Origin: Castanea sativa | Lineage: Eukaryota; Streptophyta; Magnoliopsida; Fagales; Fagaceae | Direction: 5' to 3' | Assembly (NCBI RefSeq): GCF_040712315.1 | Contig: NC_134016.1 | Coordinates: forward strand, 50,426,986 to 50,490,985 | Length of the DNA: 64,000 nt | Shown: in pieces, positions 46,677 to 57,550 of the stretch | Layout: every line of letters begins with the position of its first letter | Numbering within the stretch: the first letter of the stretch is position 1 | The notes under the pieces: model-generated | What the model was told of the DNA's origin: nothing | The model's input: only the letters and a program-made list of their open reading frames with translations | The model's database searches: none | Program-made: the position numbers and the translations under genes

Positions 46677-46842
46677 ATTTTTTAGAGTTGTTGTATTATT
46701 TTAAATGAAACAAAATACCAAAATACAGGGTATTGGGCAAACTCTGAACACTCTTGTTAACAAAGAGAAAAAGATAAAAAGTGAGCAAATCATGCATATG
46801 TACCGATGCCCCTACTATTTTGACATCAGTATTTTTTGACTA

Positions 46843-47022
46843 CTAGTGGTGTGGCACTGGGTTCCCTGTAGGAAATGGTGGCAGTGATTGAGGTATACGT
46901 AGTCGCTTGGTTGTCTTTTCTCATAGGACTCTTGCATATGATAAAGGTGGGTTGTTGCTTTGTTTTATAATGATAGCTACGGATAATTCTTCTCCATCTT
47001 TTGCAGGAATTAAATTCTCCAT
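46843..47022 (-). pseudogene. Copy I: exon 2 pseudogene of the peptide family
   Basis: The minus strand reads MENLIPAKDGEELSVAIIIK, then QSNNPPLSYARVL and a TGA. The homologous tail continues in another frame as PPFPTGNPVPHH and TAG. The acceptor region (TTTTCTAAAATGGAG) has lost its AG and the junction residues. The matching exon 1 is missing; only a leader (CTTGTGGAAGAGATGCGTGAG) survives at 52035. Closest to copy G. Confidence 0.7.
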
Positions 47023-47149
47023 TTTAGAAAATTATCACTACAATTCAGACAATAAAAAAAAGACATATACGAAGTTTAAAATATCAAATATAGAGTTGGT
47101 TGGGAGATAAAACAGAAATCTATCTCTAGTTAGCAGCCTTGTATTGTAC

Positions 47150-47680
47150 TTCATAATTTTCCACTGCAATTTTTGGTCGTAAGGCTATTTTTCCTAGTTG
47201 TGAACCTTTTATATGTATATATACCAGTATCTAACTTGTGCAATGCACAAGAATAGCTACTGAATAAGTTCCAAGAAAAAAAAAATCATAATTTTTGAGT
47301 TGGAATAGTAAGCAAAAATGCATGCAATTTAAAAAATAATAATAATAATAAAGGTTTGTTTGAAATCCGCTTATTTTGCTGAAAGTACGGTAGATAAAGA
47401 CAAAAGTTAGCCGAAATAGTACAATAGAACTCATGAATAGTACCAAAAAGTGCAGTAGGACTATGAATAATAACAAAAATAAGCTAAATAGTAAAATAAG
47501 CTGGCTTTTAATTTTTTCCAAACACACACTAAAAGAAATAACACAAAATTTTATTAGTTAGGCAAAAAAAAAACATGTTGTTTTATTTATTAATTTTTTG
47601 TGAGAAAGAATAAGAGACAGAATATTTTATCTCTAGTTTAGTTTGTGTTGTGTATATAGGTATATAAAAGATAATCTGTA

Positions 47681-47720
<40 letters not shown>

Positions 47721-48980
47721 CAAAAAGTGTCTATTGAAAGGTTATAACCCTTCAAATTCAATATATCAAAAGGTGCCTATTAAAATGTCATAATTCTTCA
47801 TATTAGATATACCAAAAGGTGCCTATTGAAAAAATGAAAAGATACAATTGTTTGGCGTTTTTAAATGTATATGTGGCACAAATTTATGTAATCACATGGC
47901 ACAATAAAGAATGGTCAACAAAAAGTCAAACATTTCGCTTTTATATTATTATTATTACTAGTCATTTTTTAAATTACTGAATGAGTTTGGAAGGAAAAAA
48001 AAAACATTATATTTGAGTTTAAATGGCTACTATTAAGACATTAAAAAGAAAAATAGTTAGCAACGAATGCATGAAATGCTCGAGAGGAGAAGGGTAGATG
48101 GCTATATCTATCCACAACAGCATTGGAATCATTTAAAAAAAAAAATGTAATCATAAATTGGTAATAAATAACATTGTATAACTCAAAAAAATAAAAGGAC
48201 ATAAGAAAATGACTTAATATTTTAAATATATATTCATAGTTAATTGGAAATTTTTTAAAGAAAGTAATTAATCGATATTAAGAACCTAATAAATTTAGGC
48301 CTAAAAAACTAACTGAATAAGTAAATCTTTAAATTATCATTTATTCTTTTAAATTTTTTGTGATTAATATTGAATTAGCAATGTACAAAAAACTATTCAG
48401 TATACACGTCTAAGCATTACTCTAGTCTTTGTAGTATATTATATGCCCATACAATTTAAAGGGAAACTGTGTAGATCTAACTAATAGAGTCCCGTAACAC
48501 AAATATTCTAATAACACTATTGGGAAATAGTTGTAAACCAAAGCCCAAGTGAAAGATGAAATAAATAAATAAAACAAATTTAGTATTTTTTTTTTCTTTT
48601 TGGTATAAAATACTTAAAGTAAGGATGGAGTAGTATTTTACATGTACCTTCCAAGAAGTTGCCTTCTTGCTTAAAAGTTGCTAAAGTAGCAATACTCAAC
48701 TCCCCCACCTGACTATCATCTCCTCTTTTGCAACGCCACTTTTTCTTTTCCTTTTTAATTCTTTCCCTTTCTTAATTCTCTTCATTCTTATCTTTTCCAT
48801 GACATTCCTTCGTCTCCTTCTTCTTTTTTTTTTAATCTTGTTTTCTCTCATAGTGCCTTTGTAACTCCCTCCTATGTTTTCAATTTTTTATTTTATTTAT
48901 GTTTCTTTTCCCTACAATAAGATCATCCACTGCTTTCATTTTCATCTTCTTCTGTCAAATGCTGTAAAAGTTGAAAGATG
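47150..48980. repeat. Duplicated spacer, left copy (pairs with 49490-50661 plus 51743-52031)
   Basis: CAATTTTTGGTCGTAAGGCTATTTTTCC, AAAAGGTGCCTATTGAAA, GTCTAAGCATTACTCTAGTC and AAACCAAAGCCCAAGTGAAAG recur in the same order. The left copy contains a MITE and the right copy a solo LTR; each lacks the other's insertion. No conserved ORF. Confidence 0.8.
47361..47532. mobile_element. Decayed MITE present only in the left duplicate
   Basis: AATCCGCTTATTTTGCTGAAAG ... TCATGAATAGTACC ... AAATAAGCTGGC resembles the interior of the 5277-5542 MITE. In the right duplicate (about 49660) the flanks GCATGATTTTA and AAAAGAAACAACAC are joined without it. Confidence 0.55.
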
Positions 48981-49489
48981 GGAAACTATTGGGTTTGGTG
49001 GAGTTTAGGCCTGTAAAGTTGAAAAGTAGAAAGACACATCAGATGAAATAAAGATTTTATTATTTTGGCATTTCTATTTTTTTGTTCAGTGTTTTCTGTG
49101 TCTTTGTTTTACAACTGTATCGTACTTGTATCTAGTGAAACAAATGGTTTTTTAAAGAGAACTCAAATTCTGTTAGTGTTAGACAATTTTGAGGTTAATA
49201 AATATAAATAGTGTGGTATACCATCATTGCTACCGGCGGTAATTGTTCCATTTTCTTCAACAATGATTCAAGAGTGCCCTTTGAAAAACAACATAATCAG
49301 AAGCCAAAATATAAAAGAAATAGTAGAAACACAAAGGTAGATCACAATGAAGTGATAAATAAGAATGAAAATGGCAGACCACAAAAATGCACGTCCCGTT
49401 TACTTAGGGGTAATGACTCGGAAGCACCGGTGATTTTCATGAACATGTTGATCGTTTGCTGTATTGGCGTTGAGATTGTCAATGATTTT
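48981..49489 (+). other. Spacer with an unrecognised 121-codon ORF (49211-49576)
   Basis: The ORF has an N-terminal hydrophilic part (KQHNQKPKYKRNSRNTK) and a hydrophobic patch (FMNMLIVCCIGVEIV), then runs into the duplicated spacer. No domain recognised, no conserved copy. Probably a fragment of a retroelement; not called as a gene. Confidence 0.3.
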
Positions 49490-50661
49490 TTTCATAGTTT
49501 TCCACTACAATTTTTGGTCATAAGGCTATTTTTCCAAGTTGTGAACTTTATATATACTGGTCACTACCTCATGTAATGCACAGGAATAGCTACTCAATAA
49601 GTTTCAAAAAAAAAAATCATTATTTTTGAGTTGGAATAGTAAGCAAAAATGCATGATTTTAAAAAAATGATATTAAAAGAAACAACACAAATTTTTATTA
49701 GTTAGGCAGAAAAAAATTGTTGTTTTATTTATTAATTTTTTGTGAGAAAGAATAAGAGACAAAATATTATATCTCTAGTTTAGTTTGTGTTGTATATATA
49801 GGTATATATAAGATAATCTGTAATATATATATCAAAAGGTGTCTATTGAAAGGTTATAACCCTTCAAATTCAATATACCAAAAGGTACCTATTAAAATGT
49901 CATAATTCTTCATATTAGATATACCAAAAGGTGTCTACTGACTGAAAAGGTGCCTATTGAAAAATGAAAATATACAATTGTTCGGCGTTTTTAAATGTAT
50001 ACGTGGCATAAATTTATGTAACCACGTAGCACAATAAGGAGTGGTCAACAAAAAACCAAACATATTGCTTCTATATTATTATTACTAGTCATTTTTTAAA
50101 TTATTGAATGAGTTTGGAAGGGAAAAAAAACATTATATTTGAGTTTAAATGGCTACTATTAAGACTTTAAAAAGAAAAATAGTTAGCAACGTAGCATAGA
50201 TGCATGCAATGCTTGAAAGGAGATGGGTAGATGGCTATATCTATCCAAAACAGGCATTGGAATCATTTAAAAAAAATGTAATCATAAATAAGTAATAAAT
50301 AACACTGTATAGCTAAAAGAAAATAAAAGGACATAAGAAAAGGACTTAATATATTAAATATATATTCATAGTTAATTGGAAATTTTTTATAGAAAGTTAT
50401 TAATTGATATCAAGAACATAATAAATTTAGGCCTAAAAAACTAACTGAATAAGTAAATCTTTAAATTATCATTTATTCTTTTAATTTTTTTGTGATTAAT
50501 ACTAAATTAGCAATGTACAAAAATCTATACAGTATACACGTCTAAGCATTACTCTAGTCTTTGTAGTATATTATATGCATAAACAATTTAAAGGGAAAGT
50601 GTGTAGATCTAACTGATAGAGTCATGTAACACAAATATTATGATAATACTATTGGGAAATA
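49490..50661. repeat. Duplicated spacer, right copy (first part)
   Basis: Collinear with 47150-48537. The right continuation resumes after the solo LTR at 51743 and ends at about 52031. Confidence 0.75.
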
Positions 50662-51747
50662 GTTGGTGAAAGCTCAGATTTGTATTAAAAACACAAGAGT
50701 TGTTCAGACCCCAAATTAAAAGATTACAACTTGGTTGATTTTACTATAACTTAAACTAAATGCGAAATAGAGTAATTAAATGCGAGCGAACAAACAATAA
50801 AACTACTCTAAGTCATATTCATCATATACCAGCAGTAAAATCTAAGCTAAAAGAGTAGGGAAGAAAAATGCAAATACAAGATAACATGCCGATGTGTTAT
50901 CGAAGAGGAAATCGAAGAACTCGGCGAAAAATCTCTCTGCCGTCCTCCAAGCGGTAAATCGATCCACTAGACAATAAGTTGGGATACACAAATAACAAGA
51001 GACCCTCCAAGCCTAATCTACCCAATGCACCTAAACCCTTCAAGCTCCTACTCTAACAAGGCTTCTCAGAACCGTGTCTTATCTAGCTTTCCGGATCCCG
51101 CAATACGCCCAATTGCATCTGCCAAAACTTGGCTTCTTCCAATGCTCCCCAGCAACACCAAAACCTCACTTGACACTCAGATTGGGTGTGGTACGTGTTT
51201 AGGCTATCAACCTCTCAAGGATATGAATATGGAGGGATAGGAGTATAAGGAAAACAACTAAGGATTGTGTAGATGATTGTGGGTATAACATTCTCTAACT
51301 CTCAAGTGTGTATACTAGGGTTTTCTCTCTGAAAGACACCCTTCACAATATGTGGGTAATGTAAGTATATATAGTATGGCTGAAGGCATTGTGGAGTAGA
51401 TAAGCCAAAATAGCAAAACATAATGTTTCGCGGGTATTTCGCAAGAAGGACTTACCTGCGAGATACTCGCGAAAACCAACTGTCACCAGATTGTCATGAC
51501 TCTTTGCATTCCAATTATGTGCTCTTCACGTGGCTTACTTCGCGGGAAGTTTACTCGCGAGATACCTGCGAAAACCACCCCTTCAATACAAGTTTGAGTC
51601 TTCACTCTCTCTCTCTCACACACACCACCCATACAATGAAATCTTACATAAAATACAGGGTAAACATGATTGAACAAAATTACAATTAAATTTGACACGA
51701 AATTAAAGTCAATACAAAATAGTTGTAAATAATAACTTTACAGTTGG
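50662..51747. mobile_element. Solo LTR with 5-bp target duplication
   Basis: GTTGG at 50662-50666 and 51743-51747 flanks a 1076-bp unit starting TGAAAGCTCAGATTTG and ending AACTTTACA (TG...CA). The uninterrupted target is seen in the paralogous spacer at 48527-48537 (AGTTGTAAACC). Interior phrases such as TTCGCGGGTATTTCGC, ACTCGCGAGATACC and CTCTCTCTCACACACAC occur, with no gag-pol. The orientation cannot be fixed. Confidence 0.82.
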
Positions 51748-52031
51748 AAACCAAAGCCCAAGTGAAAGATGAAATAAATACATGAAACAAATTTAATATT
51801 TTTTTTTGGTATAAAATAATAAAAGTAACGATGGAGTGGTATTTTACGTGTACCTTCCAAGGAGTTGCATTTTTGCTTAAAAGTTGCTAAAGTAGCAAAA
51901 CTCAACTTCCCCACCACTATCTCCTCTTTTCCAACGCCACTTTTTCTTTTTCTTTTTAATTCTGTCCCTTTCTTAATTCTCTTCATTCTTATGTTTTCCA
52001 TGACATTCCTTCGTCTCCTTTTTTTTTTAAT

Positions 52032-52065
52032 CTCCTTGTGGAAGAGATGCGTGAGTGAATAATAT
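52032..52065 (-). promoter_or_regulatory. Leader relic of copy I
   Basis: CTCCTTGTGGAAGAGATGCGTGAGTGAATA is the family 5' leader (as in copies H and J) with neither ATG exon nor TATA. It is in the right place for the lost exon 1 of copy I. Confidence 0.5.
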
Positions 52066-52400
52066 TGGGCTCTGCGGAGCTTTGTTGTGTTTGATTTGGA
52101 TTATGATCCAATCCGAAATAATATTGTTATGGTTTTTAATGAGAGATTTTCTAAGTCTTAGTCAATGAAGCGAAGGTTGGGCCAATAGGCATGTTTTGTA
52201 GTCCATTGTGAATCTTGTGCACGAGATATAAAAACTGTTGTTTTAGAGAGATTAGGGTTTTATGTTGTTTTGAGAGAAAAAAACTGTATTACCACCTCTT
52301 GTATTTTTCCTTGAAAATAGTGAAATTTTTGCAGCTCTGTGGACATAGGCAAATTGCCGAATCATGTAAGTATTGTTTTGTTTGATTTTTTTTTTTTTAC
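52066..52400 (+). mobile_element. Copia-type LTR fragment
   Basis: GAGATTAGGGTTTTATGTTG, TATTACCACCTCTTGTATTTT and GCAGCTCTGTGGACATAGGCAAATTGCCGAATCATGTAAG are the phrases typical of the R/U5 part of plant copia LTRs. Termini are not clear; no internal domain follows. Confidence 0.6.
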
Positions 52401-52429
52401 ATATTTTTCTCTATTTTTGCATCTCACAT

Positions 52430-52467
52430 ATCTGAAAATTTTGTATTTGTTTCCTTCAAATATCACA

Positions 52468-52501
<34 letters not shown>

Positions 52502-52600
52502 CCAGCCACGTTTGTTTTGTGTTTTTCTCTGTAGTTTCTTTAGTACTTTCCCATATTAAATCTTGGTCGTCCACTATGATTACACATTCTCAAGTCTCCG
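52430..52600 (-). promoter_or_regulatory. Orphan promoter (duplicate of 41140-41290)
   Basis: ATATCACAATATATATATATA, CCCAGCCACGTTTG, TCTGTAGTTTCTTTAGTACTTTCC. Family promoter order with no exon 1 attached; TA and CA dinucleotides are expanded at the TATA position. Confidence 0.5.
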
Positions 52601-54310
52601 TTGGAAAAATGAAACAGCGACGAAATCTCGAAAGCGGTAGAATCAGTCTCTCTCAGTTTTCTTCTACTTCCTTGAGGAGTAAGCTTCGTCAACACATTAC
52701 GTCCCTCTTTGGTTTTGCGATTTTAGGCAAAAAGTCATAGTACAGTTTTCAAACCGGGGTTTTAGCTAGGGGAAAAGTGCACCTTCCCTTCATCAGCCTC
52801 TGTATCTCGATCACACAATACTTCTTGTCCTATTATTAGATTTTAATTGAGGTGGAACATTTTAAATCTTAGATTTATTTCAAATTGTTCCTGCCCATAA
52901 AATGGACACCCTCCATTTGTGAAATAGAGAGGAGATGAACGTTAAACAATTCCAAAGTTTATTATGCTCCTACAAATTAGGAGATGAACTTTAAGATAAT
53001 CCTAAATCTTTTATCCACCTCACTGTACCATTCACAACTATATATCTCTGACATATCTCAACTGCATGCTTGACCAAGTCAAACCCCACCTAGCCAATCA
53101 AGGCCAAACATGCCATCCTTATTATTCATAATTATCTTATTTATAATAAACAATATTGTGCAATGTTCTTTTTCATATAATCAACGTTGCGCGCATTGTG
53201 GACTATTTGGCCATACAATCCAACATGTTCTGCACACTATACACTGACTCCCATCAAAACCAAGTCATGGCTTCATAAACGCCTAAGTTAAGAAATCGAT
53301 CATATAAATTTTGGTAGAGTTCAAGGATGTAATAAATTGAAAAGTAAAAAGTAGCAAAACAAAACTTCCTGGTTTTGTCAACGAGTACTCAACATGGTTG
53401 CTTCTTTCTATTTTTCAACATCTCTCATTTTCTTACTTTCATTGTCCTTTACTCTATCAAGTAAAATCGTCTAAATTCTAACCGTAGAAAACATATTTAG
53501 ATTAGACACCAAATTTGACCTATTGATTGTAATTATCTTGTTGAACCTAATTGATTGTGATTGATGTTGATTGACATTAATTGATTGATGCTATTAGACT
53601 TGATGAGAGATTTGATTGCTATTTGAATTCTATTTAAAGAAATATAATCCCATTATGAGTTTATTTTCTTTACATGATGTGATTTGGGGACCTTTTTTAG
53701 AGGACTCTATTTAAGAGGAACCAAGGTTCAATTGATCATGTCCAAGTGCGGTTTCCTCATTCATATATCCCTTTCTTTTATTCTTCCTTAGTTTCCCAAA
53801 CACAACCCAACCCCCCCCCCCCCCCCAAAAAAAAGAATTTATTGTCCAACATTAGTTTTGGTATCAATGTTGATTGCTTAATGTAATACGAAATAATGAT
53901 TTTGTGTATTTGTCTTTGTTAATGGTTTTTTAAATACTAAATATATGCTTATTTAAAATTTTATGATTTTTTTTCTTATACTTCGGCCCCCCTAACTAGA
54001 AATATTGATTCCTTCCCTAATTAAGAAGAACATTAAGACTATCTTCTTCTTAATAAAGTTATGGTATTTTTATCCAAAAAAGAAAAAGGAAAAAAAGGAA
54101 GAAGAACATTAATACAGACGGTTTGGTTAATTGGGAAGTAAAAAGACTTCTATATAGCTCATTCAAAATTCTATTCTTTCAGCTCATTTGCTTATGTATA
54201 TTTTTTTTTTAAATCCCAATTCTTTTTAAACATAATAAATTTACCCAAATAAAAAAGCTGAAGCTTGTGTCAATTACAACTTCATTACGGTCAATTTCAA
54301 AGTAAAAACA

Positions 54311-54502
54311 AAATGAGTAATGCTACAACCACAATCTATTTTACAACAATTTTACAAATTGTTGATGTGGTCAACTTCTTATTGGTTTTCATCTAAACTC
54401 ACTATTAATATTACTTTTTCATTTACCAATAATTACTTACTACATCAACAGTTTGTCAAAAAAATTGTAAAATAATTTGTATCTTTAGCATTATTCAAAA
54501 CA
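54311..54502. mobile_element. MITE, second copy by segmental duplication
   Basis: Same termini (TGAGTAATGCTACAACCACAATC / TTTGTATCTTTAGCATTATTCA) and same context as 42740-42935. Confidence 0.6.
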
Positions 54503-54639
54503 AAATGAACATTGATCTGTAGTAGCCATGTATTGTAGTTTGTAATATTAGTCAACGGTGTTAACCTCACTTTTAAGTTTCTATCTGATCAAAAAAAAAA
54601 AAAAAAAAACCCTCGGCCGCAATTTGTCTCTCTCAAATC

Positions 54640-54752
54640 TCAACAACCACTACTCCTCCTTCTCCTCCTTCCCTCACAAACTGTCCAAGCTCCGCCACAC
54701 TGCCACCAACATCATCTTCCTCACCGGCGAGTTCCCAAGAGTTGGAGAAGAT

Positions 54753-54825
<73 letters not shown>

Positions 54826-55070
54826 ATCCTACAAGATCTTGATATTACATTATTATTCTTATCATTATTACCTACTTTAGTAACATTTCATTGTGTTTCT
54901 TTTTTACATGTTCGTAGGGTAGGTAATAATGTAGCTCATAATCTAGCTATATAAATATGCAACACATGCTAGAAGTTTATCAGTATGGATGGAGGATGCT
55001 TCGTCTCACCTTTAAGATATTCTTGTAGCCGATCATGGCTAATTTTCTTCATTAATAAAGTTTCAATGTC
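54640..55070 (+). pseudogene. Captured exon-like segment plus LINE RNase H tail (duplicate)
   Basis: A Ser/Pro-rich GC-rich stretch ending SSQELEKILRERE runs into a GA repeat. Then come FLHVRRVGNNVAHNLA and YATHARSLSVWMEDASSHL-like codons with stops, as at 43030-43440. Dead fragment. Confidence 0.5.
54756..54822. repeat. GA microsatellite
   Basis: About 33 GA units. The duplicate at 43175-43190 has only about 7, so it expanded here after the duplication. The Arg-Glu and Leu-Ser ORFs across it are artefacts of the repeat. Confidence 0.9.
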
Positions 55071-55253
55071 TTTCTTCTCAAAAATGTACCAAATGTGTAC
55101 TTAATTATAATCTTACATTCCCATATTGTGTTTGTGTTGCATAAGTATCAAACCAAACATGGTAATACCTCACATTCCCTAGAGTTGGTTGTACTCTTCA
55201 AAGTGAACCAAAATTACAATTACACATACTATTTTGACATTGTCATTTGCCCA

Positions 55254-57171
55254 CTAGGAGAATGGTTTGGGGCCTGGCGGAGGGTGAGGATGCGGTGGTG
55301 GTGGTGCAGGTACTTTATACGGACCGAAACTGCGTTTGGATGAGTCTACTCCAGACAATTCTTTTCCATCTCTTGCTTCAGTTAACTTCATGCTCTTATC
55401 TGGAGAATATAGATACCAAGTTAAAAAGATCATAAATACAGTTATTTGGGAAGTGAAAAGACATAATTCTATTATACTTCATACTATTCCACTACAATTT
55501 TTGGTTAAAAGATTATTCCACATAGTTGTTCAAGTTGGGTTTTTTTTTTTCTTCTTTTTATTCTTTCTTGCTTGAAGCCTAATTGTTCAAGGGAAGTTCT
55601 AAATGAATATTGGATTGTTGTGTTTTATAAGCGGCAAGATTGTAGAATACTCTAGGAGTAAAATAAATGTATACGCCCTACTCTAACATGATTATTAATT
55701 GGACGATCTATCATAGATTTAATTAGCATGATCCACTATCAGTTGAAAAGATGAAGTATGCATTTATTGTACTTTTGAAATATTCTATAATTACCCTTAT
55801 AAGTGTACTTTATTATACACTATTCATTTATCATAATCTAATTGTGTGTATGGAGGCTTCAAACTTAAGAGTTAGTTTTGTCTTAGTATTTATAGATGCG
55901 TTGGAAAATCCTAGTACTATGTCAAAATTGGTGGTATTCATTGATTGTATTAGGGCTAAGTTTAAATTGTATTAGGCAAAGTTCAGTTCAAAAGGTGCTC
56001 AAAAATGACAAAGTTATGATATGCTTATAGTTGAGGAGTTGTCTTTCGTACCCTAACCAACTTCCTAGTGAAATTTTCTATATTGAAAAGTAGACATGGG
56101 GCATCAAAACAGACAAAAATTTGAACAAATTTAAAATTGAAATGAGTGAGAGATAGGGGAGATTGCTCAAGCAAAATTGCAGCGACTTGATTTCCAAATC
56201 TTATTAGAAAAATGGTTTATGCATGCTAGGTTTCAACCCTATTTTTTGCAACCATATAAAACACTTTCTTAAACAAAAAATAATAATAATAACAATAATA
56301 ATGAAATTATATATATACCTTGAGTTTTTACGTCTTTCTTGAAACCACATAATTATTTCAATGAGTTTATTGTAAAATAGATCTTCATGAAGGTACCTTC
56401 GAATACACTAGAAGTCCTGGTTCGTATGAAGAAAATCGCTATAGAAGAATTTCAGAGTTTTTGTGACTACTACTGTAGGAAGACAACTGAGTCGCTTCCA
56501 AAGGTTGCATAGAGAGTCTAGGCTACGAAGATTTAGTAAGTTCTAACTATTTGTAATTGTTTCTTCACAGTGGATTTTTTAGAGGATTGTTTTTGTCCCC
56601 ATAGTATGTAGTTTTTCCTTTGAAGAGTTACTTTATTGATTTTCCAATTCATCACCAAATCTTGTATTTTTACTTCTGTATTATAGATCATATAATTGAG
56701 ATAAATTGATAATTAATAGTTATAGTGTATTTAATAGTACTTCTAAACTATAATTTTCAATTTATATCAAAATAAATTGGTTAGAACACGAGTCAAAATA
56801 AAATTTTCAATTGGTTAGAACACATATGAGTCAAAATAAAATTTTCATTTTACAGCCATCTAATGCGCAAGGTTTTTTTTTTTTTGGAGACATGTTTCAT
56901 ATTCATTTGCATCTAATATGGTGGTGTACACAGAACTGTTGAATGAAAGGCTTACCATACCATACCTCTTTCTTTATCGTATACCCAAATAAAGAACACA
57001 AAATTTGAAGCGATAGCAATATATGCATGCCAAAAAATATAAAATTTAAAGAAAAAAGTGCTACTCTGAGTCTGAGATAGTCTTACCTGTGTAAAACAAG
57101 CTCCATGTAAGAGATAGGGCCGTAAGTAGAAGAAGACCAAGGAGTAGACCTCTATTGACCTTAGAACTCAT
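55254..57171 (-). CDS. Copy J: secreted peptide precursor, 76 aa, two exons
   Basis: Exon 1 57087-57171, exon 2 55254-55399; donor CACAG|GTAAGACT, acceptor TTCTCCAG|ATAAGAGC, phase 1. The signal peptide MSSKVNRGLLLGLLLLT to TWSLFYT differs from copy H by a single residue. The propeptide is shorter: KSMKLTEARDGKELSG, then VDSSKRSFGPYKVP and the tail APPPPHPHPPPGPKPFS before TAG. Compared with copy H, internal deletions removed the IKQINSPPLPW part and point changes altered the last residues (GPSLLP to GPKPFS), while the frame stayed open. That pattern suggests relaxed or diversifying selection on the tail with the leader preserved. Confidence 0.68.
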
Positions 57172-57250
57172 GATAGCTTGTGGAAGAGATGCGTGAGTGA
57201 ATATCACAATATATATTCAGCCACGCTTGTCTTTTTCTCTGTACTTTCTT
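57172..57250 (-). promoter_or_regulatory. Core promoter of copy J
   Basis: GGCTGAATATATATTGTGATATTCACTCACGCATC then TCTCTTCCACAAG before the ATG. Same order as copy H, without the TA expansion. Confidence 0.55.
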
Positions 57251-57550
57251 TAGTCCTTTCCATTATTAATAGTGCGTGCGTTACAGTTCAAAAGGCCACA
57301 AGCACCTTTGCGATAGTCTATGAGATTTCTGTTAAATTAATTAAGTTTGACAAACTTTCATTTAACATCCAATGATAAGATAGTCTATGAGATTTCTGTT
57401 CAACAGTTCCACTGCCTTAAGACCCGGTATATTGTCGTCCATATTATACCAAAAGCATACTACTAATAGTCAATAATATGAATTTTCTTTCTTCTCTCTT
57501 AGAAAAAGTTTCATCTTTTCTTCTGCTTTATTGGATCACAATCACAAATC

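Noticed and set aside
54558..54954. Arg-Glu repeat ORFs and the antisense Leu-Ser ORF
   Set aside because: Translations of a GA microsatellite.
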